64,000 nucleotides of DNA. Origin: Epiperipatus broadwayi (lineage: Eukaryota > Onychophora > Udeonychophora > Euonychophora > Peripatidae). Each line of letters begins with the position of its first letter. Within the stretch, counting starts at the first letter, position 1. Made by a program: the position numbers and the translations under genes. Location of the stretch: assembly GCA_028023455.1 (NCBI GenBank), contig JAQFVV010000003.1:952001-1016000 (forward strand), in the 5' to 3' direction. The notes beneath the pieces are model-generated. The model was not told where the DNA came from. It worked only from the letters and a program-made list of their open reading frames with translations, and searched no databases. Below, in pieces: positions 1 through 10,263 of the stretch.

Positions 1-59
1 TAATAACAAATAGATTAGTATATAACCCAATGTTTCAAGAAGTATTATTCTCCTCTCTT

Positions 60-480
60 CTTCAGGTGCTGTTGCATAGGTCTTTTGATCTGATTGTTCT
101 TAGTTGTATTCCTTTTAATAGATTAAATCACTAGTAATTGTACTTCTACAAAACTTTCGAAATGTTTCATGTTAGCTTCATTAGTTCTGATTTTTTTCCA
201 TTCATTTTCTTTTACTACATTACATTTTTCTTTTGTTTAAACATTCTCATATGGCATTTCTAATATTGATTTTAGTAAATTTTTGTCTTCTTCAATAATT
301 ACTATAAAATCTGCATTATTCTTTCCCATTGATTTCTTTTAATGTATTTTTTTATATCATTCATTGTTCTTTTTAAATGTGTAATGATGTATTGAATGAG
401 TAAATCTCCTTGTTTTATGTCTTTTCTATTTTCAACTCACCTTCCAGTTTCTCTACATACTTTCATAGATGCTTTTGAAT
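60..480 (-). pseudogene. Decayed LINE reverse-transcriptase fragment
   Basis: Read on the minus strand, about 291-318 gives a peptide like NADFIVIIEEDKNLL, which resembles the (F)ADDIVI... catalytic motif C of non-LTR reverse transcriptases. About 100 bases upstream in that direction (plus 401-420) is KQGDLL, which resembles motif B (QGDPLSP). The two motifs are in the right order, but stops and frame changes lie between them and the second catalytic Asp is Phe. I infer an old LINE remnant; the clade cannot be told. Similar T-rich sequence continues to about 1200 without further motifs. A chance match is possible in such AT-rich DNA. Confidence 0.38.
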
Positions 481-2489
481 TATCAATATATTATTTAAAG
501 GTAGAATTAGTTGATTATCTGCTCCATATGATTAAAGATGTTTTAATACTTTTCTTTGGGTATTGTTTTTGTAATTATATCTAGCGATTTTTTTGTAAAT
601 TAGTTATTTTCTGTTTACATATAGACATTCTTTCAATATACTGATACATATTCTTAAAACTTCTTCATTATATTTGATTCTTAGATATTCTATTGTTTCT
701 AAGGTTTCTGTTTTCTTAAGTGCATCTGTACATTTTACAATAAAATATCACATTCATTCTTCTAAAAATGGTGCATAATCTCAGAAATCTCTTTTTCTAT
801 TTTTTAATATATTTTTTTAGTCAAAGTCTATTTTACATTATTCAGCACAGTACCTTGTTTTGGTTTTTATATTTTATTGTTTCTTATATTGAAGTCACTT
901 CTCATTGAAATTTTTTTAAATATAATTTTGTATATTTATCTGGATGTTATTAACCATAAATTTTTTTATGTTCCTACACTGATTATTCAAGCATTTTAGT
1001 CTATTTATGTTGAGTTCCTTTTTTATTTTAGTGCACTTTTTTTTATTCTTTTGTTTTGCAACCTATGAAATATTTTTTCTGCTTCTCAGAATTCAATTTC
1101 CTTGTATTAATTTTACTGTTCTTGTGTAATAAGATGTAGCTTTAGTAATATAATTCTTCAAAATCTTTAATGCATAAATTGAATGAAATTATTTCTAAAA
1201 ACATATATAAGAGAATAATTGTTTGATAAATATAACAACAGGTTTATTATATACAAGCTATATACAATTGTACCATCTGATGATGCTTCAGCATACTTCT
1301 TTCTGATTTATATATAACAATCTATTACTTTCCAAGGTGCTATTTGTATTCTTGTTACAGTTTTTGATTTCACAAGATGTATTATTTATTCATAACTCTT
1401 AATTTTAAATGAGCTTGACTTGTCAAGTTATTCTGCATATATATTATTTTTTCCCCAGAAAACTCACTCTTCTGATGTTTTGACTACTTCCTTATAGTCA
1501 TTTTCAAGGATCTCCCTTATTCATTATTATTTTAAACCATTTTTTCCTATATATAACAAATGGAATCTTGGTTCATGTTATTACATCCATAAAGCTGAAT
1601 TGATTTGTTGTGTCAATTAAAGTTTTATATTCTAGTTTGGTTTAATATATTGAAATAAATAATGTCTCTTTTATTTCTTTGTCAGCTATGTGAGTTGGTT
1701 CACACTTGTAAGAAATGTTAAATATAGCAGTTCAAAAATTAAAAAAACAGTATTAAATGTAATAATAATATGAATATTCAAATTTTAAAACCATTAAATG
1801 CCATATTGTAAAATAAAATTAAATAATGTAATTGGTTTAGACTCCAGTTATCTGATCTTAATGGAATTTAAATGTTGTATTGCTTAAATGTCCCCTCATA
1901 AATAATTAAACCAATTGAAACTTAATCAGCCCTTTTACTATCAATACAATTATATTCTTGTCCCCATATGTTGTGGACACATCACACATGCACTTTTAAA
2001 ATTAACATGTATATGTGTATACATTTATAAGTTTGGGTATGTTTTGGGAATGAATTTCTTTTCTATTTGTAATTTCTAAACTCTGTTAATATTAAACTAA
2101 TATCATACTTCCTGATTGTAAATTTTTTAATAATAATAATCAAATATTTAAGATCATCATTTTGAACTATTCTATCCACATTATATGATTAAATTTTAAT
2201 TTCCTAAAGCTAAAATGCATCAGAGTTCATTAATAAACTTATTATAAAGTAAATATGATCTTGTCATAAACAACATCCATTAAATAAAAACAAATACATA
2301 AGAAAATTTTTGATAATCTTTATTCAATGCTCAAGTTATGCTATATAAAATAACATCACAAAATCATTTTCATGGGTATTATAACATGACTACATTAACT
2401 GCATATATAAATATATTAATAAATCATTATTTAAATATGCAATACTTTGAAACTCATTGTTTTCATGAAGGTTTGTGATGATGGTGTTC
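481..2489. other. No gene recognised
   Basis: AT-rich sequence without a convincing ORF, RNA gene or terminal repeat. The stretch to about 1200 may be further decayed LINE sequence on the minus strand, but no motif confirms this. Confidence 0.5.
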
Positions 2490-2491
2490 TA

Positions 2492-2620
2492 GCTGCATTT
2501 TTATATTGGACTATTTCCATAATCTAATATGTGTGTTGAATGTCTTTAGAAAAGTTTAATTTTATTTAAATATTCCAAATGCATTCAACTGTTAGTAATA
2601 GTCCAATATAAAAATACAGT
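2492..2620. mobile_element. Small TA-flanked foldback MITE
   Basis: About 23-bp inverted ends (2493-2515 and 2597-2619, one mismatch) surround a short AT-rich middle. A TA dinucleotide lies just outside each end (2490-2491 and 2621-2622). TA duplication with short terminal inverted repeats is typical of non-autonomous Tc1/mariner relatives. There is no coding capacity. The TA flanks are weak evidence alone because the region is AT-rich; the inverted arms are the stronger point. Confidence 0.55.
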
Positions 2621-2670
2621 TATAAAGTCATTATTTCAAATACTTTGCTATAGTTCATAGGATAGATCTT

Positions 2671-3268
2671 AAACCACTAAACATCACATGATCACTATCT
2701 CATACTAGCACCTAATTATTATTAAACAATTCAAAACAAAGCAAAACTCCCCATATAGTAGTACCATCTTGTGCTAACAAGAGCAATCAATGAATGCCAG
2801 AAGGCATATACATAAAATCCCTATCTAGTGCCTACTCATCCAATATCCTCAGACTAGTTTCTGGCTTGTGGCCTTCATCAGTGAGGAGCTTTGGATCTGA
2901 GAGCACTACGCCTAGATCTTAGGATGTAATGCAACCCTCCAGCACCCACCTTGTAACTCTATTTAACTACAAAATTATGAGAATGAAATTGAAAACACAA
3001 TTAATATTTTCAATCCAAGCTCAATAGCTTATATAGTCATATGGGTCTGAACTCAATTCAGCACCCATACATTTTGGTGTCTTTGGCACTTTTATAACCA
3101 TAGCCACCATTATCCTATTAGGCAGGATTGATGTTAAACCACTAAACATCACATGATCACTATCTCATACTAGCACATAATTGTTATTAAACAATTCAAA
3201 ACAAAGCAAAACTCTCCATATATTAGTGCCATCTTGGAGAGTTTTGCTTTGTTTTGAATTGTTTAAGT
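2671..3268 (-). repeat. Retrozyme-like tandem repeat with hammerhead
   Basis: The block opening at 2671 recurs as a direct repeat at 3136, so the unit is about 465 bp, followed by a partial second unit of about 100 bp. The partial copy ends in a hairpin: 3189-3222 is inverted at about 3236-3266. The 9-mer atagatctt occurs on both sides (2662-2670 and 3269-3277), consistent with a target duplication. The minus strand of the complete unit holds a hammerhead motif. Related copies lie at 39328-39790, 41405-42305 and 62726-62800. A tandem arrangement of a few-hundred-bp non-coding unit with a type I hammerhead matches the described animal retrozymes, thought to be moved by Penelope-like enzymes. 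Assignment to that class is inference. Confidence 0.65.
2842..2894 (-). ncRNA. Type I hammerhead ribozyme motif
   Basis: On the minus strand the order is: stem I 5' arm TCCTCA (complement of 2882-2887), CTGATGA (2875-2881), a short hairpin with GGC/GCC pairing around CACAA (2862-2874), GAAA (2858-2861), a minimal stem III C-TA-G, then the cleavage-site triplet GTC (2852-2854), and stem I 3' arm TGAGGA (2846-2851). The two stem I arms pair perfectly over six bases, and CCAA/TTGG can extend the stem after a small internal loop. Every invariant core element is present. Cleavage is predicted after the base at 2852. The very short stems II and III match the minimal hammerheads reported in Penelope-like elements and animal retrozymes. 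Activity is not shown. Confidence 0.72.
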
Positions 3269-3277
3269 ATAGATCTT

Positions 3278-4871
3278 GTTAACTGTTCATGGCTAAAATA
3301 TAAACAAATTTCTGGTATATTATTCTCTGAATTCATATAAAATAATATGGTTAACAATAAATATTTTTAATATCTAATGATAAATAACTGCATTATAATT
3401 ATTATTTTATAACATATATATATATATAGTTACAATTCTACATATCTCTTCTAAAATCACATGGCTAGTATTTAACAAGGATTATTCTCAACCACATATA
3501 ATACTAATAATAGAGCTTAAAATATTCACTTATTTTTCGATGGTAATTCAAAACAAATTCTCATTAGTCTGTATTTTAAATAATAAGTAACATTTATCTA
3601 ACTAGCAACAATATTCATTTCCAAAGATATCCATGTAATGATTCAAATTCTGCATTATAAATGCACCTACTTGTTCGTACACATAAATCTTAATTATGTT
3701 CTAATGTTGAATTGCTTGATTTTAATAATTAAAAAAGCTATTTAATTTAATTTTAAATTTAATAAATTTTAATGTTGTTATTTATAATAAAAATATTTTA
3801 TCATTTATTACATTCTTTATCATTCACCACGTGAACCTAATAACGTAATGCGAGCTCTTTTCATTATCTTTTCTTTTTTTTTTTTTTTAATAAATAATTC
3901 AAAATTTGCCTTGTATTAAAATTAACCTTCAGTGTTTTAAAATTACATTTAAGATTAATAACTCCAATATATAAAATATTTTATTTCATCTCTGAAATTA
4001 AAAAAATCGGTAACACACTCGAATTTTGTACATGACTATTTTTTCTAAGTCATGATTAATTTATTATATAAGATCACTAATACAAATAGCATTTCGACTA
4101 TTCTCATTTATCATTAATTTTTTCCATATTTTAAATGTAGTTTGATCCTTGGACAATAAATATATACAAAAGAAAATATAACAAATAATACTATTATAAA
4201 ATAAAAGTAAATATTTTCAACAAAGTTAAACTGATAAAAAGAGAAAAGTTAGATAAAATTACTTGTGACATATATAGTTAAATATTTAAATTATTTTTGC
4301 TCTATTTTATTAAAGTTATAATGAAATAAAAGTTTATATAAAGACCAATGTTACTTACAAATATTTTTTAAATAACTCTTTTACAACTTGTATTATTATT
4401 TCTAGTTAGGTGTAGACTTTTTAGGCAAATTCTAAATAGTAATATAAAATTGTTTCTGAACTTATTGATAATCTTTTCAGTGTTTCCCATAAATAAAAAA
4501 AATTAAATTTGATTAAGTTTTTAAAAACTTCATGTGATTATTGGAGAAATAATGAACTGTATCTAAGCATGTGAAATATTTTACAGAATATTACTTAGAG
4601 CAGACAATCAAAGAAAGACAAATTTTATATTCACTAATAGTTTTTTTCTTATCTAATATTTCAATTAGCATTTGGATTTTCTAGTGCTTATCAATATTTT
4701 GATTGAAATGTGAATTGTTTTTTTTTTATTTTGATAAACTCTTTTTCATTACTAGCTCTTTTTTAGAGAAATCTAGGAAAAATAACTTTACATACTTAAA
4801 TATTAGTTTATCATACAGTTATAATCAATTTAATAACTCAACAAAAATTATATATATATATTTTTTTCATA
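3278..4871. other. No gene recognised
   Basis: AT-rich DNA with homopolymer and (TA) runs. No ORF, RNA gene or mobile-element end is evident. Confidence 0.5.
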
Positions 4872-4879
4872 AATTAAAG

Positions 4880-5279
4880 CAGGGGTCCCCAACCCTATGC
4901 CCGCAGGCACCATGGCGCCCGCAGACCATTTTACATGAGCCCGCCACTATCCAAACACGATAAAAAATTATTTATCTGATACAGATAAATTTAATTTTTA
5001 AAATTTCTTATAAATTATTGTATTATATTGTAATCAAATTGTAGGGCATACTATACTTTTACAGAGTAAAAATATAAACGTTAATTATATGTTAAAATTT
5101 TATTTTTGAAATGAATATTTTTTTTGTACATTACGTGTATTATTAACAATATCTCAACTATAAATTTGCATTTAAAATATAAATGGTGCCCATCACCTGC
5201 TTGAAAAAATAAATGGTGCCCACCACCTGGCTGGTATTGTAGAATATGCTCTTAAGTGCGAAAAGGTTGGGGACCCCTG
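4880..5279. mobile_element. Non-autonomous hAT element (MITE)
   Basis: The left end CAGGGGTCCCCAACC (4880-4894) is the exact complement of the right end GGTTGGGGACCCCTG (5265-5279). The 8-bp word aattaaag lies immediately outside both ends (4872-4879 and 5280-5287), an exact target-site duplication of the length made by hAT transposases. The 400-bp body has no transposase ORF; it is AT-rich apart from the GC-rich ends. Near the right end a ~30-base block with the word atggtgccca is repeated twice (about 5183-5230). It depends on a hAT transposase coded elsewhere. A short ORF running into the left end is fortuitous. Confidence 0.9.
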
Positions 5280-5287
5280 AATTAAAG

Positions 5288-6067
5288 GAGAAAACCAATT
5301 GAATAACTAATAAATAAATTTCAAAATACAAAACAATAGTCTTTACATTTCCTTCTACTTTTTTTTTATCTTATATAAACAATCAAAACAACTTTAGGTT
5401 ATTTTTCACTTATAAATTCCAATCAGTATTAAACTTAATTAGTTAATTAAAATTGCTTTAAAAATTATATTTGTTTTGAAAACATATATAAGCATATTTA
5501 ATTTAAATAAATTTGATAATGAAAATGAATAAATTCTTTTAGATCCATTTTTGGGTATTTAAAACTTATAATTACAAAAGCTACATTATTGAATTAAAAG
5601 AAGGGAAAAAATATTTAAAAGAATGACTCTAGAAATGAACTTATAATTTTTTTTATTAAATTAATGTTGGAAAATTTAAACTTATATGCACACACATACT
5701 GAAAAATGCGCACACAAATAATTAAATGTATCTGGTGTATAAATATGTTATCCAATCTTTGAATTGGAACTAAATTTAAGTCCAATTATAATTATAACTA
5801 AATAATTTATTTTCTTAACCTCTTGCTCTCAAACCAATTTTAAACCTACTACATTCTATCTTCCCTGCCTTATCTCTGCAGTACATTAAGTATGCTCATG
5901 AATTATCAATATATATATATATATATATATATTCATTATTAAAAGTTTTAAATATTTTTTAATTAAAAATATTTTTTTAATAGAAGTTGAAATTGTTATT
6001 AGAAATAGTATTATAAATACTTAATGATGTTTATATACTTATAATACTCTTGAAATATATGTATATT
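5288..6067. other. No gene recognised; (AT)n run
   Basis: AT-rich sequence with a dinucleotide AT array at about 5908-5932. No other feature seen. Confidence 0.5.
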
Positions 6068-6075
6068 ATCTATAC

Positions 6076-6597
6076 CAGTGTTCTTCAACCATTGGTTCAC
6101 GGCCCGGTGCTGGGCCACAGAACTTTTCTGCAGGTCTGTGAGCTAGACGGGCAGTAAAAATTTTGTAATAATAAATAATAAGAGTTTAAACTTTTAATTA
6201 ATATAGCCAATTTTTATTTATTTTTTCATCTCATTTTTACCCAGTTAAAAAAAAAAGAAACAGAACAAAAACAAAATCTAATCAATCATTCATAAATTAA
6301 TTTGTTTTTCTAGTTATCACAGATGTTTATGGGGGGGGGGGGAATTAAATTTTGTATTACTTTTCTAAAAAAATTTTAAAAAAAGTTTTTTATTATATAA
6401 ACTCCACATATATAAAACTTTATCTTATATATTTAACATTGTTGTTTTGATCAGTTATAACAATTATGCTTATCTTTAAGAAAATTTATCTATAGACTTC
6501 TGCTGGGCTGCAAAATCTTATCTTTATTTTTGCTGGTCTGCAGAACCTTATCCTTGTTTTTACCAGTCTGCAGGTGTGAAAAGGTTGAAGACCACTG
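6076..6597. mobile_element. Second non-autonomous hAT element
   Basis: The left end CAGTGTTCTTCAACC (6076-6090) and right end GGTTGAAGACCACTG (6583-6597) are inverted repeats with one mismatch. The 8-bp word atctatac flanks both ends exactly (6068-6075 and 6598-6605), the hAT hallmark. Next to the left end is a GC-rich segment (ggcccggtgctgggcc). Near the right end a phrase with gctggtctgcagaacctta is partly repeated. There is a ten-G run near 6333 and no transposase ORF. The terminal sequence differs from the element at 4880, so at least two hAT families have been active in this genome. Confidence 0.87.
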
Positions 6598-6888
6598 ATC
6601 TATACTAACCTTAATGTAAATAGAAGCACTTGAAAGTATGTGTTTAAGTCTTTCTATTTATATTATAATAGTCTTTATTAATTTTTTTCTATTTGAAATT
6701 ATAAAATTTCAAACATATAATCAGTTGAAAGTCATCAAATATTGGATAATTATGAACTTTTATTGTGATTTTATATTTGAAAATAATATATGGCTTAGGT
6801 TTAAATATGAATAAACAAATAAATTTGTTTTAGCTACCCTGATTTTTTCAACATATTTATCACCATTAAATATATATGATCTAGTCAA

Positions 6889-6960
6889 GCATTGGTGGCC
6901 TAACAATTAGCATAGCTGCCTTCCAAGCAGCTGGCACAGGTTCGCTTCCTGGTCAATGCT
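6889..6960 (+). tRNA. tRNA-Gly(TCC)-like sequence
   Basis: A complete cloverleaf can be drawn. The acceptor stem GCATTGG pairs with TCAATGC. The anticodon stem GCTGC/GCAGC holds the loop CTTCCAA with anticodon TCC (Gly). A T-arm CAGG/CCTG holds TTCGCTT, close to the usual TTCGATT. The D-arm is odd (AACAATTAG), which weakens box A. A second copy at 13708-13778 shares the 3' flank (TTGACATAT, then an AT tract), so this may be a dispersed tRNA-derived repeat and not a stand-alone gene. It could still be a working gene; a covariance-model score would decide. Confidence 0.55.
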
Positions 6961-9033
6961 TTGACATATACATATATACATATGATCTATTGTTAACAAT
7001 TATTTCTCACCTTTAATAAATTGTTATCTTCAATTCTATTAATTGTGGTTTCAAGATCTAAAAGAGTTTTTATATCCCTGTCTTGAATGTCTTATGACCT
7101 TTTCTGTGAGTTATTTACTGTAGTAGAAAAGAGACAAACTTGAAAGCTAAAGGTTTTTTTAATTCAAGTCCCATTTGCATAAATAATTAATCATTGTTGT
7201 GAATTATCTTTGTATTTTTTAGAATGTCATTTAATTATGACTATTGAATGTATAATTAAAATGAAATGTTTAAATAGGTTTAGGTAAATTGTTAAAAGTT
7301 TTATTTGTATAAAAAAAGATGTTTATATTTGTTTTATATTCATTTCAAGCTATAGTTTAGGAATGTAGTTTTGAGATGGATTTTAGATAAGATTTAAAAA
7401 AGAGGGGAAGTTATTTGAAATTAGAGTTTGTTTTTAAATTTGTATAAAAAGTTTCTTGGATGATTTTAAGACAGTTTTGTAATTAAATAATGTAAAAGAA
7501 AGAGCACTAAAAAATAGCAGTGGAAGAGAGATGTAAGTAAAATATAATTATGTATGTTTAATATGTTTGTTACTGTTTATGTTAATGTAAGATGAATGTA
7601 TTTATGTAAATGAGGTTTTTTTATAAATGTGTATTTCATAATGTTGTTGCAGATCCTTGAAAATGACTATATGAAGATAAAAAAGTTGAAACATTGGAGT
7701 TTTGTATTATATATATGTTCAGTATTGATATAAGAAAATAAAATTTTTGAAAAGAAAAAGGAGGATTTTTAATTTGTTGATATTACTGCACATACTACTA
7801 AGCATTGTGTTTAAATGTTTGCAATAATAATCAATTTATTATTTAGTGATACATTCAATGCTATGTTTTTACCACTATATTTTTAAGTAACCATTGCTAT
7901 GTTTCTTTACTATTTATGGACTTCTTGAAAGTTTTACATTTACACATGTAGTTCATCTAGTGATGAAGATTTAAAAATGAAGGTTTAAAATTTAGCTTTT
8001 TAATTTTATCCTCCAGGTAAGCTACCTAAATATCCATTTATTAATTAGTAATTGTATAGTTATATAAGTTGTCTATAAAACATCTACCTAAAAAAAATCA
8101 TAAATCTATTTACATATATAATTTAACAATTTTTAACAAATGTAATTGTTGAAGATATTTTAACAATTAACATCTTATTCATTAACATCCACATATTTTT
8201 TCTCTAATAAAATAATAAATGGAAATTTCTGTATATTAAAATATGTTCAATGTATATATTTATCATCATAGCTCTCATGCTTTAAAAAAACCCAATAGAA
8301 TATGAGTCAGTTTTTCATTTATAATGTATTTATAAATCATAGATAATAATAGTAAGTGGATCCTATTTACTATATAATTACAGTTTTGTCTTGACAACAT
8401 ATTTCTAATTTGTTTGTTTCTTTAAGCATGAGAACTGTAGTAAAATAATTTAAAATATAATATTCAGTTAGTTATTGGCTTTTATGGTTTATTACATTTC
8501 AAGTATTATATGTTAGTTTGTTTGAAGATTGTAAAAATAATTATTTATTAATCTAACTTCAAATAGTTTATCTTTGCTTATTGCAATAAAGTTTATTTAA
8601 TTTTCTTAGCAGATTTAATTTCAATCTTTTTCATGAAAGTTTTTATTAAATGTCTATATAAAAATATTGGACATGGAAATAAGTGGATCCCATTTATTGT
8701 CTAATTGCAATGTTGTTTTGACAACAAATTAGTGACATTCTATTGATATGTTTAAATATTTATAGTTTTATGTATATGATATTTTAACTTAAAAGTGTCA
8801 AACATTTTTGGACTCACAACTTTGGCACCAACTATTTCAAATAAATACATTAATGACTGTTACTAATAATTTATTAAATTAGTAATTATTTTTAACCCAG
8901 CTATGGACTTTAAATGAATATTTAAAGAATTTATTGTGATTTAAAAGTTTTAAGTTTATCTATACATATATAATGAGTTAAATTCTATAAATAATTTGTA
9001 AATAACAAATCAGACATATATCAATATGTAAAA
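6961..9033. other. No gene recognised; diverged direct repeat
   Basis: AT-rich, no ORF. A ~60-bp block containing agtggatcc and ttgacaaca occurs twice in the same direction (about 8350-8410 and 8680-8738) with several differences, suggesting an old duplication or two copies of an element. At about 7650-7700 the phrase agttgaaacattgg follows a short hairpin-capable stretch and resembles the 3' ends of some retroelements, but this is too weak to call. Confidence 0.4.
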
Positions 9034-9203
9034 CAGAAAGGAGTTTGCTATTAACTGAAAGGAGATGCTTTGATTTCTCTTGGAGGCCTTAAAGGAACTG
9101 AGCAAGGAAAAGTTCCTAATGTCCACTCCATAGGTTCTTGTCATTGCAGCTGTTATTCTATGTGATTATTTGTATAATATACAAACATGGATGGGCTGTT
9201 CAC
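9034..9203 (+). repeat. Dispersed repeat, copy 1
   Basis: This block, rich in recognisable words such as ggccttaaagga, tgtccactccata and ttgcagctgt, recurs inverted at 18733-18893 with many substitutions. The identity of the family is unknown. It lies just upstream of the LINE at 9484 and could be its 5' untranslated sequence or an independent element. Confidence 0.6.
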
Positions 9204-9483
9204 CAACATGCATTGGCCAGCATGGTGCATTTATTGGCTTTTTACCTCTGAGTTTAAGATCAAGAAACACCATGAACTTTCTTCTCAGTTGCCTGATAAG
9301 GCAGAATGAATGTATGTGTAAATGATAAATATTTTCTAATAATTATACAATTATGACAGACAAAAATAAATCATAACCCTTATTTCCAGGAGGCTGTAAA
9401 GTCACCAACCAAGGCAGCAGTTGGAGGCCAAAGATGGATGGTGCTAAGAATCCCCTGATTGCAGACCCAGGCTGCCATTTGTT

Positions 9484-10089
9484 GACAACTTTTTATTTAG
9501 AAAAGGTGAAGAAACAATTGATTTAAAAAGTGGACATGTACTCTATTATAAAGGCACACATATTGGAAATACAAGTGGAGTAGGATTCATTATAAATAAA
9601 AAGTGGAAGAACAACATTGTTGAGATTGATGGTGTATTGGACAGAGTGGCAAGATTAGTTATACAACTTAATAGCAGATACCAAATGCAGATAATTCAGG
9701 TTTATGCTCCAACAAGTTCTCATAGTGATGAAGTAGTAGAAGATTTTTATATGGATGTACAAAAGGCTTTTGATCAGAGTAAACAACATTTTAAAATTGT
9801 TATGGGAGACTTTAATGCTAGAATTGGTAAACAAATGAAAGATGAAAGTGCTGTAGGTAATTTTGGTTATGGTAATAGAAATGAGAGAGGACATAGACTT
9901 GTGGAGTTTGCAGAAAAAGAAAAACTTTATATTATAAATTCTTTTTTTGAAAAAAATGTTAAAAGGAAATGGACATGGAAGCATTCAAATGAAGGTACAG
10001 CAGAATTGGATTATATTTTGACTAACAGAAAAGGCATATTTCAAGATTGTAATGTTCTTAATAAATTTAACACAGAAAGTGATCATTGA
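9484..10089 (+). pseudogene. RTE-like LINE endonuclease domain
   Basis: The encoded domain nicks target DNA to prime reverse transcription. Visible motifs include YAPT, GDFNAR (catalytic Asp/Asn region), NERGHRLVEFA, the WTW...ELDYI block and a final SDH, the conserved catalytic Asp-His pair of this exonuclease-endonuclease-phosphatase fold. Reading continues upstream of the first possible start (9637) to about 9484 with family-like residues, so the true start has been lost. The stop at 10087 directly follows SDH, where Arg is usual, so CGA probably became TGA. Reading resumes in the same frame after the stop. Confidence 0.82.
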
Positions 10090-10263
10090 TTAGTAAGATG
10101 TAAGATACGTGTTAATGCAAAGCTAGAGAGACAAAAATTATTATGAAAAACAATATTTACAGTTGATATTCCTAATCTTCAGAAACATTCTAATGAATTT
10201 AAATTAGAACTTACAAATCGGTTTCAAGCATTAGTAGATTTTGAACATGATTCAGATTTAAAT

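Noticed and set aside
4703-4963. 86-residue ORF
   Set aside because: Its C-terminal third is the terminal inverted repeat of the hAT element and the rest is low-complexity AT-rich translation.
6330-6345. Run of ten G as a structural signal
   Set aside because: A single homopolymer inside a hAT element; likely slippage.
7640-7700. Hammerhead-like or retroelement 3' end with gttgaaacattgg
   Set aside because: GAAA-like word present but no CTGATGA box or pairable stems.
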